A DNA stretch of 64,000 nucleotides from Prillingera fragicola (lineage: Eukaryota > Basidiomycota > Tremellomycetes > Trichosporonales > Trichosporonaceae): the NCBI GenBank assembly GCA_002335605.1, contig BEDY01000009.1, positions 558,001 to 622,000 of the forward strand, read 5' to 3'. The notes beneath the pieces were generated by a model. That model had not been told where the DNA came from. It did no database searches and worked only from the letters and a program-made list of their open reading frames with translations. Made by a program: the position numbers and the translations under genes. This document shows, one piece after another, positions 13,092-25,047 of the stretch; the stretch's first letter is position 1; each line of letters starts with the position of its first letter.

Positions 13092-14569
13092 ATGAGCGGA
13101 TACATTGGTCCCCTCCTGTGGTCATTCTTGCCATCACAGCTCACACACATCATCCTGCCGTATGCCTCACAGGTAGTACCCGGCATTCTGCCTCCAGCAC
13201 CAAAGGGTTCCTACAGGTACTATCGCAACTTTCAGATCGTCATTACAACCCTCGTCCTGGGATGGCTTCTGTACGCCTTTGCAACAGATAGGCCACACGA
13301 CGAGAATGGGCAGGACTGGTACGAGATTCTCGGCGTCAACGTACGCGCAAGCGAGGAACAGATCAAGAAGGCGTTTCGAAACCTGTGAGGCCTTAGCACA
13401 CAACAACATGTACTGACACTGGCAGCTCGCGCAAGTACCACCCGGACCGTTTTGGCGCCGATGTCAGTGAAGAGATCCAGAGCCGCTTTGTCAACATCCA
13501 GCTCGCCCACGAGCAGCTGAGCAACCCTATCCAGCGCTATGCCTATGACCGGTTTGTTTCCTGTTGTTTCCCCGAGCTGACGTTGGCAGCTTTGGTCCCA
13601 GTATCCGACAGTGGCAAAAGGAAAAGCCTATGACCAAGGCTAGGGAGTTTATCTGGGTCGGAGTGCAAGAGTCGGCCGGATTCTACATTGTCGGTGCTGC
13701 CGTCATGGTCGTGCTTTCTGTCACTGGCCGCGCACAGGAAGGTGCCCACGTGAGTACGAAAGACTAAGCATGAGCACTGACGACGACAGTGGCGCGACCT
13801 TATGCTGGCGCTTCTTCTTGTCATTGAGACGGCACTCACCATGGCACCATCCCTGTCGATCGACTCTCCGCTTGCGAGCGCTCCGTTGCTCTCGCCGCTG
13901 CCGGCCTTCCTCCGCCCCGTGTTCGCTGCCATTATTCCCCGCTCCGCTATCGAGCGCCCCACCTACCAGCACATTCGCCTGTTGCGCCGCCTCTTTGCAG
14001 ACTTTGGTGTGGCGCTTACGCAGCTCGCAGGCGTTTGGGCCGACCCGCCCAAGAGCCCTCCTGAGGAAGCCATCAATGCTCTCTCGCACAACCTGGCTCA
14101 AGAGACGCTCAATGGTCTCGCCGACGAGTTGATGCCCATCATGAACGGCAACAATGACAAGGCGGGTCTCGAGCGCAACCTATTTGAGCGCATGGAGAAC
14201 GTCTTTCTCAACCGCGAGCTCGTGTCCCACCCTGCTGTCGGCGACGTGTTCAGTAACGGCATGGAACGCGAGCTTGGCTTTGAGGAACCACCAACTCCTC
14301 CTCAGCCTAGCGGGCCTGTCCTTGCCTCGGCCGTGTACACGGACAGCTATGTCGCGTCAGATGTTCCATATATTTCGACTCTTGGTGCAAACGACCTCGC
14401 GGCGCTCGAGGGCGTAGACTTCAATACTGAGAATGGCGCGAACGCCAGCGAGGCGGAGATCGTGGCGGCAATGCCACTGCCGCCAAATGATGCCACAGAG
14501 GCCGAGGTCACGGCCGCCGACCAGCGCTCGGTCAAGGTCAATGATGCCGACACTGAGGACCTGGCATAG
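13092..14569 (+). CDS. Membrane-anchored J-domain (DnaJ-type) co-chaperone
   Basis: Four exons (13092-13384, 13426-13551, 13590-13749, 13790-14569) give 452 residues. The 38-41-nt introns have CTGAC-type branch points in the first two. A hydrophobic segment spans about residues 47-64 and is followed at once by a J domain (about 75-140) beginning DWYEILGV. Its HPD motif, residues 103-105, is split from helix II by intron 1. Two more hydrophobic stretches follow (GFYIVGAAVMVVLSVTG and LMLALLLVIETALTMAP), then an acidic, Ala-rich tail. HPD is needed to stimulate an Hsp70 ATPase, so it should recruit an Hsp70 to a membrane, probably the ER. It resembles the fungal membrane-associated DnaJ family and, less closely, Erj5; I cannot settle which. 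It is not Sec63, since the Brl/Sec63 domain is absent. Confidence 0.88.
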
Positions 14570-14892
14570 AGGATCTGTACATTTAGCTTTGGTGTTTCTA
14601 TAATGCATTGCCATTGTGCAACTGTTGCTTGCTCGCTCTATGTATGGTGATCGGCTGGGATTAAATGAACATAATGCCGAAAAAGTAATCCCGGAGGTGC
14701 GTGATAGTCCACTTGCCACTTAGCATTGACTGAAATGTCTGTCCATCCATCCACCACCACCTTCTCTGCAACACACCCTCCCAAAAGCACCACGCGTCGA
14801 CTCTTCATCCAGTTGAAACACCCGCGTCGGTACCGGCACTCCCCTCCCTCCCCCCTCTCCCCCTGCCTCCTCGCCGGATTCGAAAGCCCACG
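14570..14892 (+). promoter_or_regulatory. RSE1 promoter and leader
   Basis: About 320 bp lie between the stop codon of the J-domain gene and the RSE1 start. The last 150 bp are strongly pyrimidine-rich (CCCTCCCTCCCCCCTCTCC-like runs), as in constitutive promoters of this genome. No TATA box is evident. Confidence 0.5.
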
Positions 14893-17800
14893 ATGCACCT
14901 CCTCAACCTGACCCTCCAGCCCGCGACGGCCGTCTCGGCCGCCGTGGTCGGTAGTTTCTCAGGCAAGGGCCAGGAGATCCTGGTCGTGCATGGGAGTACG
15001 CGGATTGAGATTATCAAGTTGAATGCGCAGACTGGGCAGAGTGAGTACCGCCGCCCGCACGTTGGCGTTGGCGCTGCGCGCAGAATGATTTGTGTGGATG
15101 GATGACTGACTTTGCAGTGGACTCAATATGCAGCTCTGAGGTAAGCACGGCAATGGAGGCTAGGGGAGGCTCGTAGCGTGGGCTGCAGTGCCGCTGCGCG
15201 CCGCTCCTCGCTGCTCCGTGGATGCGTACTGACGTTCCAGGCATTCGGCACTGTGCGTAGCGTCGCCGCGTTCCGCCTCGCAGGCATGACCAAGGACTTT
15301 ATCCTCTTCTCTTCCGACTCTGGCAGCTTGTCCATTATCGAGCTTGTCATCACTCCTACCCCACACTTTGAGAGCCTGCACCAGGAGGTGTACGGCAAGT
15401 CTGGCAGCAGGCGAACGATCCCCGGCCAGTATCTTGCTGTCGACCCCAAGGGCCGTGCCGCCATGTACGGTGCTGTGGAAAAGTCCAAGCTGGTGTACAT
15501 TCTCAACCGCAACTCGGAGGGCAAGCTGTTTCCCTCTTCGCCATTGGAAGCGCACAAGAACCACACGATCGTGTCGGCTCTGATTGGCGTGGACACTGGC
15601 TACGACAATCCCATGTTTGCGGCTCTGGAGATGGACTATGGCGAGAGCGACCAGGATCCCTCGGGAGAGGCCAACCGCGCGACGGAAAAGTTTCTTACGT
15701 TCTACGAGCTCGACTTGGGTCTCAACCACGTCGTGCGCAAGTGGAGTGAACCGACGGACCGCCGTGCCAACCTGCTCGTCCAGGTGCCGGGCGGACAGAA
15801 TGCGAACACGGACCGCTTTGACGGCCCCTCGGGCGTGCTGGTGTGTGCCGAGGACCATATCATCTGGAAGCACATGGACGCCGAGGCGCACCGCGTCCCG
15901 ATTCCTAGGCGGCGGAACCCGCTCGCTCAGCGCGGCGACGCAACTCGCGGCCTCATCATTGTCTCGGCGGTCGTGCACAAGATTCGTGGCGCATTTTTCT
16001 TCCTGCTCCAGAGCGAGGAGGGTGACCTGTACAAGGTCACGATCGACCACGAGGGCGAGGACGTGCGCGCGCTCAGCATCAAGTACTTTGACACGGTGCC
16101 CGTTGCCCAGAGCCTGTGTATCCTCAAGAGCGGATACCTCTACGTCGCAAGCGAGTTTGGCGACCAGAACGTCTACCAGTTCCAGAGTTTGGCCGACGAC
16201 GACGACGAGCAGGTTTGGAGTTCGACGGATTACCCGCAGAACGGCGATGTGGAGGGACCGCTGCCGTTAGCCTTCTTCAACCCTCGTCCCTTGCAAAACT
16301 TGCTCGTTGCCGACACGCTGTCGTCTCTCGACCCCATTCTCGACGCACAGGTCGTCAACCTGCTTGGCAACGCCTCGGACACGCCCCAGATCTATGCTGC
16401 ATGTGGTCGCGGACCGCGCTCAACGTTCCGCTCGCTCAAGCACGGTCTTGACGTCAACGTCCTCGTGTCGTCGCCCTTGCCTGGTGTGCCCAACGCCGTT
16501 TGGACGCTCAAGCTCACCGAGGACGACGAGTTTGACTCATACATTGTGCTGTCGTTCCCCAACGGCACTCTTGTTTTGTCGATTGGCGAGACTATCGAGG
16601 AAGTCAACGACACTGGCTTCTTGACTTCTGGACCAACACTTGCTGTGCAGCAGCTCGGCAATTCGGGATTGCTCCAGGTGCACCCACATGGATTGAGGCA
16701 TATCCGCTCCGCTGACCGCGTCGACGAGTGGGAGTGCCCCCCGGGAACGACGATTTTGTCGGCAGCGACCAACAAGCGCCAGGTGGTGATTGCGCTTAGC
16801 ACGGCCGAGCTGGCGTACTTTGAGCTCGACGGCGAGGGATCGCTCAGCGAGTACCAGGAGAAGAAGAGCTTGCCTGGAAACGCTACTTGCGTGTCGATCG
16901 CCGACGTGCCCGAGGGCCGTAAGCGCACCCCGTACCTTGCGGTCGGTTGTGACAACCAGACCGTGCACGTCATCTCGCTCGAGCCGGACAACACTCTCGA
17001 GACCCTTTCGCTGCAGGCTTTGACTGCTCCCCCGTCCGACATTTGCCTAGCCGAGATGTTTGACACGTCCATTGACAAGAACCGCCAGACAATGTTCCTG
17101 ACTATCGGTCTGCTCAATGGTGTGCTCCTGCGTACCGTCGTGGACCCCGTCGACGGCTCGCTGTCGGACACCCGTCTGCGTTTCCTCGGCACCAAGCCGC
17201 CCCGCATCGTGCGCTCGTCCGTGCACGGTGCACCGACGGTCATGGCCTTCTCGTCGCGTACCTGGCTGTTGTACACGTTCCAGGACCTGCTCCAGACCCA
17301 GCCGCTCATCTACGACACGCTCGAGTATGCGTGCACTCTGCAGGCGAGCATGTGCCCTGACGGTCTCATTGGTATCTCTGGCAACACCTTGCGCATCTTT
17401 ACCATTCCCAAGCTTGGCGAAAAGCTCAAGCAGGACACGCTCCCCCTCACCTACACTCCCCGCAAGTTTGTGTCATACCCGTACAACAGCGTGTTTTACG
17501 AGATTGAGGCCGACCACCGCACCTACGGCCCCAAGGCTATTGAGCGGATAGTCGCCGAGAAGCAGGCCGCAGGCGACAACGTCGACACGAGCTTGCTAGA
17601 CCTGCCCTTTAACGAGTTTGGCCGCCCTCGCGCGGGACCGGGACACTGGGGCTCGCTTGTCCGTGTCATTGACCCTCTCGCGAACGAGACACTCCAGACG
17701 TTGGATCTCGACGAGAACGAGGCCGCGTTTTCGATCGCCATCTGCTACTTTGACAAGATGGGCGGCGAGCCCAGTCTTGTCGTCGGAACCGCCGTGCAGA

Positions 17801-18758
17801 CTACCATGATCCCGAGGTCGTGCAAGGAGGGCTGGCTGCGCGTGTACGCCATCCGCGACGCCGGACGCAGTCTCGAGTTTATGCACAAGACCAAAACGGA
17901 CGACATTCCCCTGTGCGTTGCCGCGTTCCAGGGCTTCCTGCTCGCCGGTGTGGGCAAGAGCTTGAGGCTGTATGAGATGGGCAAGAAGGCTTTGCTCCGC
18001 AAGTGCGAGAACAATGGTTTCCCCACTGGAGTCGCCACCATCAAGGTGCTTGGCGCGCGTATCATTGTGGGAGACTTGCAGGAGTCCACATTTTTCTGCG
18101 TCTACCGCTCCATTCCGTCGCGCCAGCTCCTGATCTTTGCCGACGACGCCGCACCACGCTGGATTACCTGCGTCGAGAGCGTCGACTATGACACGGTCGT
18201 TGCTGCTGACAAGTTTGGAAACGTCTTTGTCAACCGACTCGACCAGCGTGTCTCGGAGAACGTTGACGACGACCCTACTGGCGCGGGAATCCTGCACGAA
18301 AAGGGATTCTTGATGGGTGCTGCGCACAAAACCAGCCTGGTCGCGCACTACCACATCGGCAGTGTCGTGACTAGCTTGACAAAGGTCTCGGTCGCGCCTG
18401 GTGGCCGCGACGTTATTGTCTACACCACCATTTCTGGCGCTGTTGGCGCGCTCATCCCCTTCATCTCCAACGACGACGTCGAGTTCATGACTACTCTCGA
18501 GATGGTGAGTCCCCTTGCATGTGACCAATGCTAATATCCCAGCACATTCGCTCGCTCAACACGTCTCTGGTCGGCCGCGACCACCTCAGCTACCGCGGCT
18601 ACTATGCGCCCGTCAAGGCCGTCGTCGACGGCGACCTGTGCGAGAGCTTCAACCTCCTCCCTTACCCGAACCAGCAGGCCATTGCCGCCGACCTGGACAG
18701 GAACGTCGGCGAGGTGCTCAAGAAGCTTGAGCAGTTGCGGACGGGCAGCGTGTTCTAA
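14893..18758 (+). CDS. RSE1: Splicing factor SF3b subunit 3 (RSE1/SAP130)
   Basis: Four exons: 14893-15040, 15118-15140, 15241-18504 and 18543-18758. The second is a 23-nt micro-exon. The product has 1216 residues, nearly the length of human SF3B3. The start [14 protein letters not shown] matches the family's NLTLQRAT beginning. Long conserved runs include [59 protein letters not shown] and IPRRRNPL. The first part holds MMS1-type beta-propellers and the last third a CPSF-A domain ending in the short final exon. It is a scaffold of the SF3b complex in U2 snRNP and helps hold the branch-point adenosine during spliceosome assembly in the nucleus. Introns end in GCTAATATCCCAG and CTGACTTTGCAG types, a good fit to the CTRAY branch point this factor serves. 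The gene is tightly placed, with 320 bp upstream. Confidence 0.97.
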
Positions 18759-19946
18759 GCGGACCTCGCCGCTGGCCACGTGTTGTCATGCCAAGACATG
18801 CAAGACGCGCGTGGACGCGTAGACGGCTAGACGCGTATGGGACGATACGGAGATGGGACGATTCATTGGTGACTTCCAACGTTGAAACCCGGTGACAAGC
18901 CCGGGTGACCGTTTGTAAGCCGAGGCAGGGGATGTTGGATATTGCCAGCATCGTGGTTGGGTGAGATGGCGCAAGTGTCGCGACAACCGACACAGGACAT
19001 TAGTGACTCGGTGACTCGCACTTGCGAGATTGGCGTGGGCGGGCGCGTGGGACGACTGGTTGCCGGCGGTACTGGGCGGCTCCGTGTTGGCCCGAGCCCC
19101 TTTGCTGGTATTTGGTTCTGGGTTTGCCCGGATTTGGTTTGGGCACTGGGCTTGGGTAAGCACCGGGCGGGTACGGGGACCGCGGCGGAACTCGTGCACG
19201 TGGGCTGGATCAATGTACAGTGTTAGACGATGCATGATTTGCTTTGGAAGCTGGAGCGAGTGAGGAATGCAGCGACGACGGTGGTGGGAAGATGAAACCG
19301 ACGATCATTTATTATATAAATCAAGTTGCAGATCGGCGGGGCATGCATGGTACCCTGCCCTTCCTAACAATCACGAGCGACTTACGAACAGCGAGCAGGA
19401 GCTACCGAAAACGTGCGCGTGCGTCGCCAAACGTGGCTCTTTAGGCAGAACGAGTGCAGCAACAGGTTAGTATTTGAGAGCAAGGGCTCACGCTGAATCA
19501 GCCTGCGAGGAGAGGAACATGGAATTATCTGAGATTTCCGGTGGATGGTCAGGGACACTCCGAATCGGGAACAATAAGACTCGTCGTCGTCGTCGCGTAC
19601 AGCCCACCCAGGCAGTGGTCCGGGTGGTCCCGATGCTGCATGCCTGCGCTGGGCGGCCCGGCCGCGCGCGGAGATCCTGTTCGCAGCGGTGTAGTTGCCG
19701 GGCGGGGCTTACGGACGCCGAGGTGCCGAGGTGGATCTGGGTTGCAGCATACTAGTGGTGGATGATGACGCAAAGATTGATTCCGAACTTTTCTCCACCT
19801 ACGACGACGAGGTGGATGACTATATACAAACAGAACTCTTTCTCAGTCGACGTTACTCTCATTCCAAAAAGGATTTATCCGACGCTTGAACATATAGCCA
19901 TCTTGACTACTCTTCCACATCCACCCTCCCCCAACCACACTCCACC
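18759..19946 (+). promoter_or_regulatory. Intergenic region with RCF2-like gene promoter
   Basis: This 1.2-kb spacer carries no supported gene. A TATA box, TATATAC at 19821-19827, lies about 120 bp before the next start codon, on the plus strand. The last 70 bp are C-rich leader. The remainder shows nothing recognisable. Confidence 0.6.
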
Positions 19947-20779
19947 ATGTCCGACTCGTACACCAACAAGAACACTCTCTACTCGTCCGAGAACAACGAG
20001 ACCCGCTACCTCGATGTAAGTGCTCCACCCCGTCCGGCAATGACCTCAACTAACCCCCCAGGCCGGAGGCAAGCAGGACGCCTACATGTCGTACGTCGTC
20101 AAGGCGGCCGCCAAGGGTGTCGCAGCCGGTGCCGCCGTCATCCTCCCCCTGCAGTACCTCGCCGCTAAGCGTTACCCCGGCTACGCCCGGGTTCCCCTCC
20201 CCGGCAAGGTCTTCATCTCAATGATGACCATTATCCCCGTTGGCACCGTGTTTGCTGAGAAGGCCGGCGAGCGCTACATTGCGTCGACGCAGTGGAGCGG
20301 CGTCGGCAAGTGGGAGCTCGACAAGGAGGCCCAGATTGCCAAGAACCGTTGGGAGCAGATGAGCTCGGTCGACAAGATGAAGGACTGGGCCAGCCGCCAC
20401 CAGTACGGTATCATTGGCACCTCGTGGGTCGCCTCCATGGGTATTGCCTTTGGTATCGTCGCCAGGGACAGGTACCAGACCTTCCCCCAGAAGGTGAGTT
20501 CAGCGAGCCCTCCCCCAAGCTCCCAAGTGTACGTCTTGCTGACATTCCTAGCTCGTCCAGGCGCGTATGTGGGCCCAGGGCCTGACCGTCGGCGTCCTCC
20601 TCGTCTCAGCAGTCATGGCCGGCGTCGACGCAAAGGGCAAGAAGCCCGAGCGCGCCCCCGACCACTCGTGGCAGGACATTCTCGAGCAGGGCGGCAACCT
20701 CACCCGCGCAGAGCGTATTCGTCTCCACTCGGCTGCCAAGTCTGTCGGCGGCGCTGCTCCTGCTGCTGCCGCCGAGTAA
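19947..20779 (+). CDS. HIG1-domain protein, RCF2-like respiratory supercomplex factor
   Basis: Three exons (19947-20015, 20062-20493, 20552-20779) give 242 residues. The introns are 46 and 58 nt with CTAAC and CTGAC branch points. The middle of the protein has a hydrophobic pair (VAAGAAVILPLQYLAAKRYPG and FISMMTIIPVGTVFAEKAGE). A C-terminal HIG1 module follows: a hydrophobic stretch (IIGTSWVASMGIAFGIVA), then a basic loop (RDRYQTFPQK), then LVQARMWAQGLTVGVLLVS. Intron 2 sits just before LVQARM. Length and layout match yeast Rcf2 (224 aa), a mitochondrial inner-membrane factor that associates with cytochrome bc1-oxidase supercomplexes; Rcf1 is shorter. No cleavable presequence is obvious, as in Rcf2. 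Expression probably uses the TATA box at 19821. Confidence 0.85.
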
Positions 20780-21857
20780 AAGCGAGCATCGAAACCGGCT
20801 TTTTGGGTCGTGAGAAACGCGCCGCCTGGCGCTGGCTTCCGGTGCTCGGATCTCTTCAGCGCCGACGTCGTTGCCAAAGCTACGTCGCCTGTCGCTGCTG
20901 CTCGCTCGCTATGCTTGCTCGTCACTGTCGCATTAATTGTACTCATAGATCATGAACTCCATTCGCATTGCACTTCGACGCGCTCCAAACCGTTAGAAGG
21001 ATGGTGGGAAGGAGGAGCGGCGAGTGGTGGGCTCACTACTGACGTCACGGTGGGACCAGGCATTCTACACCATCCTCGATGACAATCTCAAGGGACGACT
21101 CCTGAAGGTCAACGAACACTACTTCTTTCTTGCATCACAGACATACATGCACCGACACCTAGCTGGCTTCGGCAACGACAGCGTGAGTCCAGCATTGTGC
21201 CAAGCGCCAAGGCACCGACTTTGCTTGACGCTGTGTGAGTGCAGGGGCTCTGCGAGCTGGCGTGCCCATCTATCCCGGGAGGACTGACGCGAAGGTAGCT
21301 AACTGCAACACTGACCGCGACCGCTGGGACAGTGACCTGGGACTACGACATGGACACCATTTCTGCGCGAGGAACCAATCGAGATATTGTGTGATGAGTT
21401 CGAGCCCAGCCTCTCCACAGCTCACGTCCCACGGCGGTTGCTCTGCTCTGATATCTCCTGGATCGTGTGGGGATGGACATGTCCGCTTGCCTCCCCACTA
21501 CCCCAGGTTACCATACCCACACAGCCCCGCGAAGGACACTGCCCACACACTGCCCAAGCTGCTGGGTAGATTGGCCCGTGTGCTCTCCACGACCCTCTGT
21601 ATGTCTCAGACGACGTGACGAGGATATAAGGCCGCTCAATGCGCTACTCCTCTGTCGACACCGTTGACCAGTGTCATTCTCTAGTCGACATTTTACTGAC
21701 AAGGTGCCTTGGCAAGCCAGAACCGTGAGTGACTTGTCCGTCTCGCCGCATCTCGCCATTGTAGACACACTCAGCGTCAGCAGCACGACCCCACCTGCAC
21801 ACTCCCCGCCCAACCCCCCAAGCTCATTTCAGTCAGAACCCTCCCTAACCATCCCAG
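20780..21857 (+). promoter_or_regulatory. Intergenic region with a promoter for the small gene at 21858
   Basis: A TATA box (TATAA, 21625-21629) lies about 230 bp before the next start codon. A GTGAGT donor follows at 21725, and a CTAAC branch point with CCCAG acceptor ends at 21857, directly before an ATG. This is the layout of a promoter plus a leader intron. The stretch 21040-21400 reads like broken coding exons with an AGFGND motif and is described as a finding. Confidence 0.55.
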
Positions 21858-22103
21858 ATGAACCCCTCCCATCTCGATCCATCCATAGCCCCAGAACCGC
21901 GTGCAGCCGAAGCCCACCCAGTGCCCGGACCCGCCAACGACGCCCTTGTTGCTTCACCACCCGCACCAGGCGCGTCGGCAGGCTTTGACCCATCCTTGTT
22001 GAGCAAAGCTGCGCTGGTGCGTGTTCTTGTGCGCGACGCGCCGCCTGCGAGGCCGGGGACGCCGCATCCTGGTGGGGCATATCGGGCAGGATTCTTTGGG
22101 TAG
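21858..22103 (+). CDS. Small protein of unknown function, 81 residues
   Basis: A single coding exon starts at the ATG that directly follows a well-formed 3' splice site (CTAAC branch point then CCCAG, ending 21857), so the intron is in the leader. A TATA box stands at 21625. The protein is Pro/Ala-rich at the N-terminus. It then has a more ordered-looking C-terminal half, FDPSLLSKAALVRVLVRDAP, and ends PHPGGAYRAGFFG. No membrane segment, signal peptide or CaaX end is seen, and I do not recognise a family. The promoter, splice and start signals argue for a real gene; the short length argues for caution. It could also be the last exon of a longer transcript. Confidence 0.5.
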   Translation: MNPSHLDPSIAPEPRAAEAHPVPGPANDALVASPPAPGASAGFDPSLLSKAALVRVLVRDAPPARPGTPHPGGAYRAGFFG

Positions 22104-23376
22104 ACTTGCCAAGGTTTGGATGCACCTGCGATGGACAGTATGATGGATCAGAGTCAGAGTCGGACCAAGATAGCCGGGACAAGAGACCCGGAGGCATGCC
22201 GATTGTTGCTGCCAACTCGGGCCCGAGGGGACAAGGGTTACGTAGATCATGTAAGCAATCCTCATCTGTGCGCGCAAGTGGCAGGCACCTCTACACCTCT
22301 ACACGCAGTACTGTATCCTTAGTCTGGGCCGCTCGAAACCCGCACCCGATCCCAGACCCGGGCATCATGTGAGTTGGGCGGATCTATCCAGCCGCAAAGG
22401 ATGGTTTCCTGCCGGCATCGTGTATCCGAAGTGTATGGTATGCTAGCTGCCTGACAAGGCCGTGACGCTGGATCTATGAAGACATTGCTTTGCCATTGTG
22501 GCCTCTGTGTCGCGTGTGGGGACGTCTATGAAGGACATGGAGTTCACTGCTTGGTTCAAGCTGTGAATGTCGAGCTCGGCACTCCGGCCAATTCTCGCCG
22601 ATGCGCCCGGAGCACTATCTGATAGTCACCGAGGCCATTACTGCACCCAGCAGACTCTGCCCACCTCCCTCTTGCACGTCAGCTAGTAGATCCACGGCTA
22701 AGCCCCGCATCTTTAGTCTATCCGCCAAGGCTGTCCTGCAACAGCTGCAACACGCTGTGCACAGTGGGAGTAGAGGGGGAACAATGATCAGGAACCCGAC
22801 TGCTGGCCCAAGATTAATGATCGGCATTCGGTTTGCCCACCGCAGACCACATCACCGTCGTACACCCCAACACATCCAACAGCGGTCCAAGCGTCCTCCT
22901 GCATCCCCACGATCCTCGCTTGGGTAGCACCTGCACCTTGCACGTGGACACGCACAACCGAGTGACCGCATGGCAAGCGCAGCAAGCAAGGTGGGCTGGC
23001 CAGAAGGCTAGGCGGCCCGGCGGCCGTCAATGTCAATTAAACCCATGTCCCGTGACCATTGTCGACCTCCACCCCGGCCCCCCAACGCCGTTCACGAGGT
23101 GCTGCCCTTCCGAGATAGCTCTGGGCGTGCAGAGCTAGGTACCTGTGTCACTGGCCAGCAGCACTCTGCCGGGACACGGCTCGACGTAGCCGGTCACATA
23201 GGCTTGGACCGCCTGGACCCTCGTGTGCTGTTGCAGTGCACTGGGGATGGTGACGGCTGGGTATATCAGTAGCGAGGGGGTGCGCCTTTCCCACATCTAG
23301 CCTGCTCCTCTGTGCTATTGCTGCAACACCTCTTTGCTCAACCTCTAACCCCCGGACCGCTACTTGAACAACCACA
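22104..23376 (+). promoter_or_regulatory. Intergenic region and ADH promoter
   Basis: No gene is supported in this 1.27-kb region. A TATA-like element, TATATCA at 23262-23268, lies about 110 bp before the ADH start codon. A pyrimidine-rich stretch with CTCTTTGCTCAACCTCTAAC-like bases follows it. A strong, TATA-driven promoter would suit an abundant alcohol dehydrogenase. Confidence 0.5.
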
Positions 23377-24639
23377 ATGACCGCTGTTCCCAAGGTCGGC
23401 CGCGCCGCGCCCGCTACCAACATTGGTACCATGGACGTGAGTGCTGGATGCGTTGTTGATCTGGCGGCTGGTCCCACCTCGGATCGCGTGACGAGGCCGA
23501 GCTGACACCGCCCAGTACAAGATTACTTGTACCGAGGAATACCCCGTCCCCGAGCCCAAGCCCCACGAGGTGCTCGTCAAGCTCGAGATGTCTGGCGTCT
23601 GCCAGTCTGACCACCGTGAGCACATACCCGGTTCGCAGAACTGACGACCAGACTTTGTGTGCGGCGACTGGGGAATCCCTATGGGCGTCGACTGCACTGG
23701 CCACGAGGGTGCCGGAGAGGTCGTCGCGCTCGGCTCGGACGTCAAGGGCTGGAAGATTGGGGAGCGCGTCGGCATCACGCCCGTGTCCAACACTTGTGAA
23801 AAGTGCGAGTACTGCCTGATGGGCAAGGAGACTCTGTGCACCGACATGGGCTACGTTGCGTGCCACTACAACGGCTGCTACGCCCAGTACCTCGTCATTC
23901 CGGCCCAGTGGGCTATCAAGCTCCCCGACAATGTCCCCATGGAGCAGCTTGCTCCCTTCAGTGAGTCGAACGGTGTGGGCAGAGCTGATACCAGTGTGCT
24001 CGGGTGGCACCGCCTACACTGCCGTCAAGGCTGCTGAACTCAAGAAGGGCCAGTAGTGAGTCTCTCGACGACGTGCGGCCGACCAGAGCTGACCGTCGCA
24101 GCGTGGTAGTGATGGGTGCAGGCGGTGGCGTCGGCCACATGGTGACGCAGTTTGCCAAGGCGCAGGGCCTGAACGTTATCGGTGTGGACATTGGCGCCGA
24201 CAAGGAGGCCACTGCACGCGAGGCCGGTGCTGCCGAGTTTGTCGACCTGGGCAAGACGGCCGATGCCGCCGAGGAGGTGAAAAAGTACACGGACGGCAAG
24301 GGCGCGCACGGCGTCATTGTCGCCGTCGGCAGCGGCAAGGCCTACACCATGGCCCCGACCCTGCTCCGCAACGCGGGTACGGTCGTTGCCGTCGGTCTCC
24401 CTCCGGCCGGCACGGCGTTTGCTGGCGCCGAGCCCGGCGTGCTTTGCTTCCGCGGCATCCAGGTCCGCGGCATCCTCGTCACGACGCGCAAGGACATGGT
24501 CGACGCGCTCAAGTTTCTCGAAAACGGGTCCGTCAAGGAGCACGTCACCCTGCTGCCGTTTGCAAAGTTCCCCGAGGCGCTGGCGGCCGTCGCCAACTCG
24601 ACCGCAAAGGGCAGGCAGGTCATTGACTTTAACGCTTAG
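23377..24639 (+). CDS. Zinc-dependent alcohol dehydrogenase (ADH1 type)
   Basis: Five exons (23377-23436, 23516-23615, 23652-23960, 23995-24055, 24102-24639) give 355 residues. The introns are very short (79, 36, 34 and 46 nt) and have CTGAC or CTGAT branch points. It is a medium-chain dehydrogenase. Catalytic-zinc ligands are C49 in VCQSDH, H71-E72 in GHEGAGEV and the Cys of MCSGGTAY, which is completed across intron 3. Structural-zinc cysteines are C102, C105, C108 and C116. A Rossmann motif (VVVMGAGGGVGH) binds NAD. The length and motifs match cytosolic tetrameric fungal ADHs that interconvert ethanol and acetaldehyde with NAD(H). No mitochondrial presequence is evident. Substrate preference cannot be read from the sequence. 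A TATA-like box lies about 110 bp upstream. Confidence 0.95.
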
Positions 24640-25047
24640 GCGCGGGCCGAGGTCGTCGATGAAAAGAAAAGCGCGCGAGATGCAGTAGGTAGTTCCTTTT
24701 TGTCTTCTGTTAGTAAGTAGAGCCAGACAGCTAGCGCTGTCTCCCCGGCTTTGTCAATGTCATTCTGTATTAGACCTTGTTGCAGACGCAGAATGATGCG
24801 TGGGTGGCTATAGCTCGAAGGGCAGGCATGCTGCATATGCTACAAGGTCACTATTAACAGTTACAACACTCTTCATCACGACATGTCATCGAGATACACA
24901 GCGCACCGTCTCAACTCAGATGGCAATGGTTGGCATGCTAAACGGCGGGCTTGATTCATGTCCTTGAATGCCGGTCCAGTCCCGTCTGGGGGTTGTCAGC
25001 ACTTGACCGCGCTCGCTACAGCTGCTTCTCAATCATCAAAGTCCAGC
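24640..25047. other. Convergent intergenic region
   Basis: The 3' ends of ADH (plus) and the unknown gene at 25048 (minus) face each other here. This 408-bp stretch should hold both poly(A) regions. Nothing else is visible. Confidence 0.5.
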
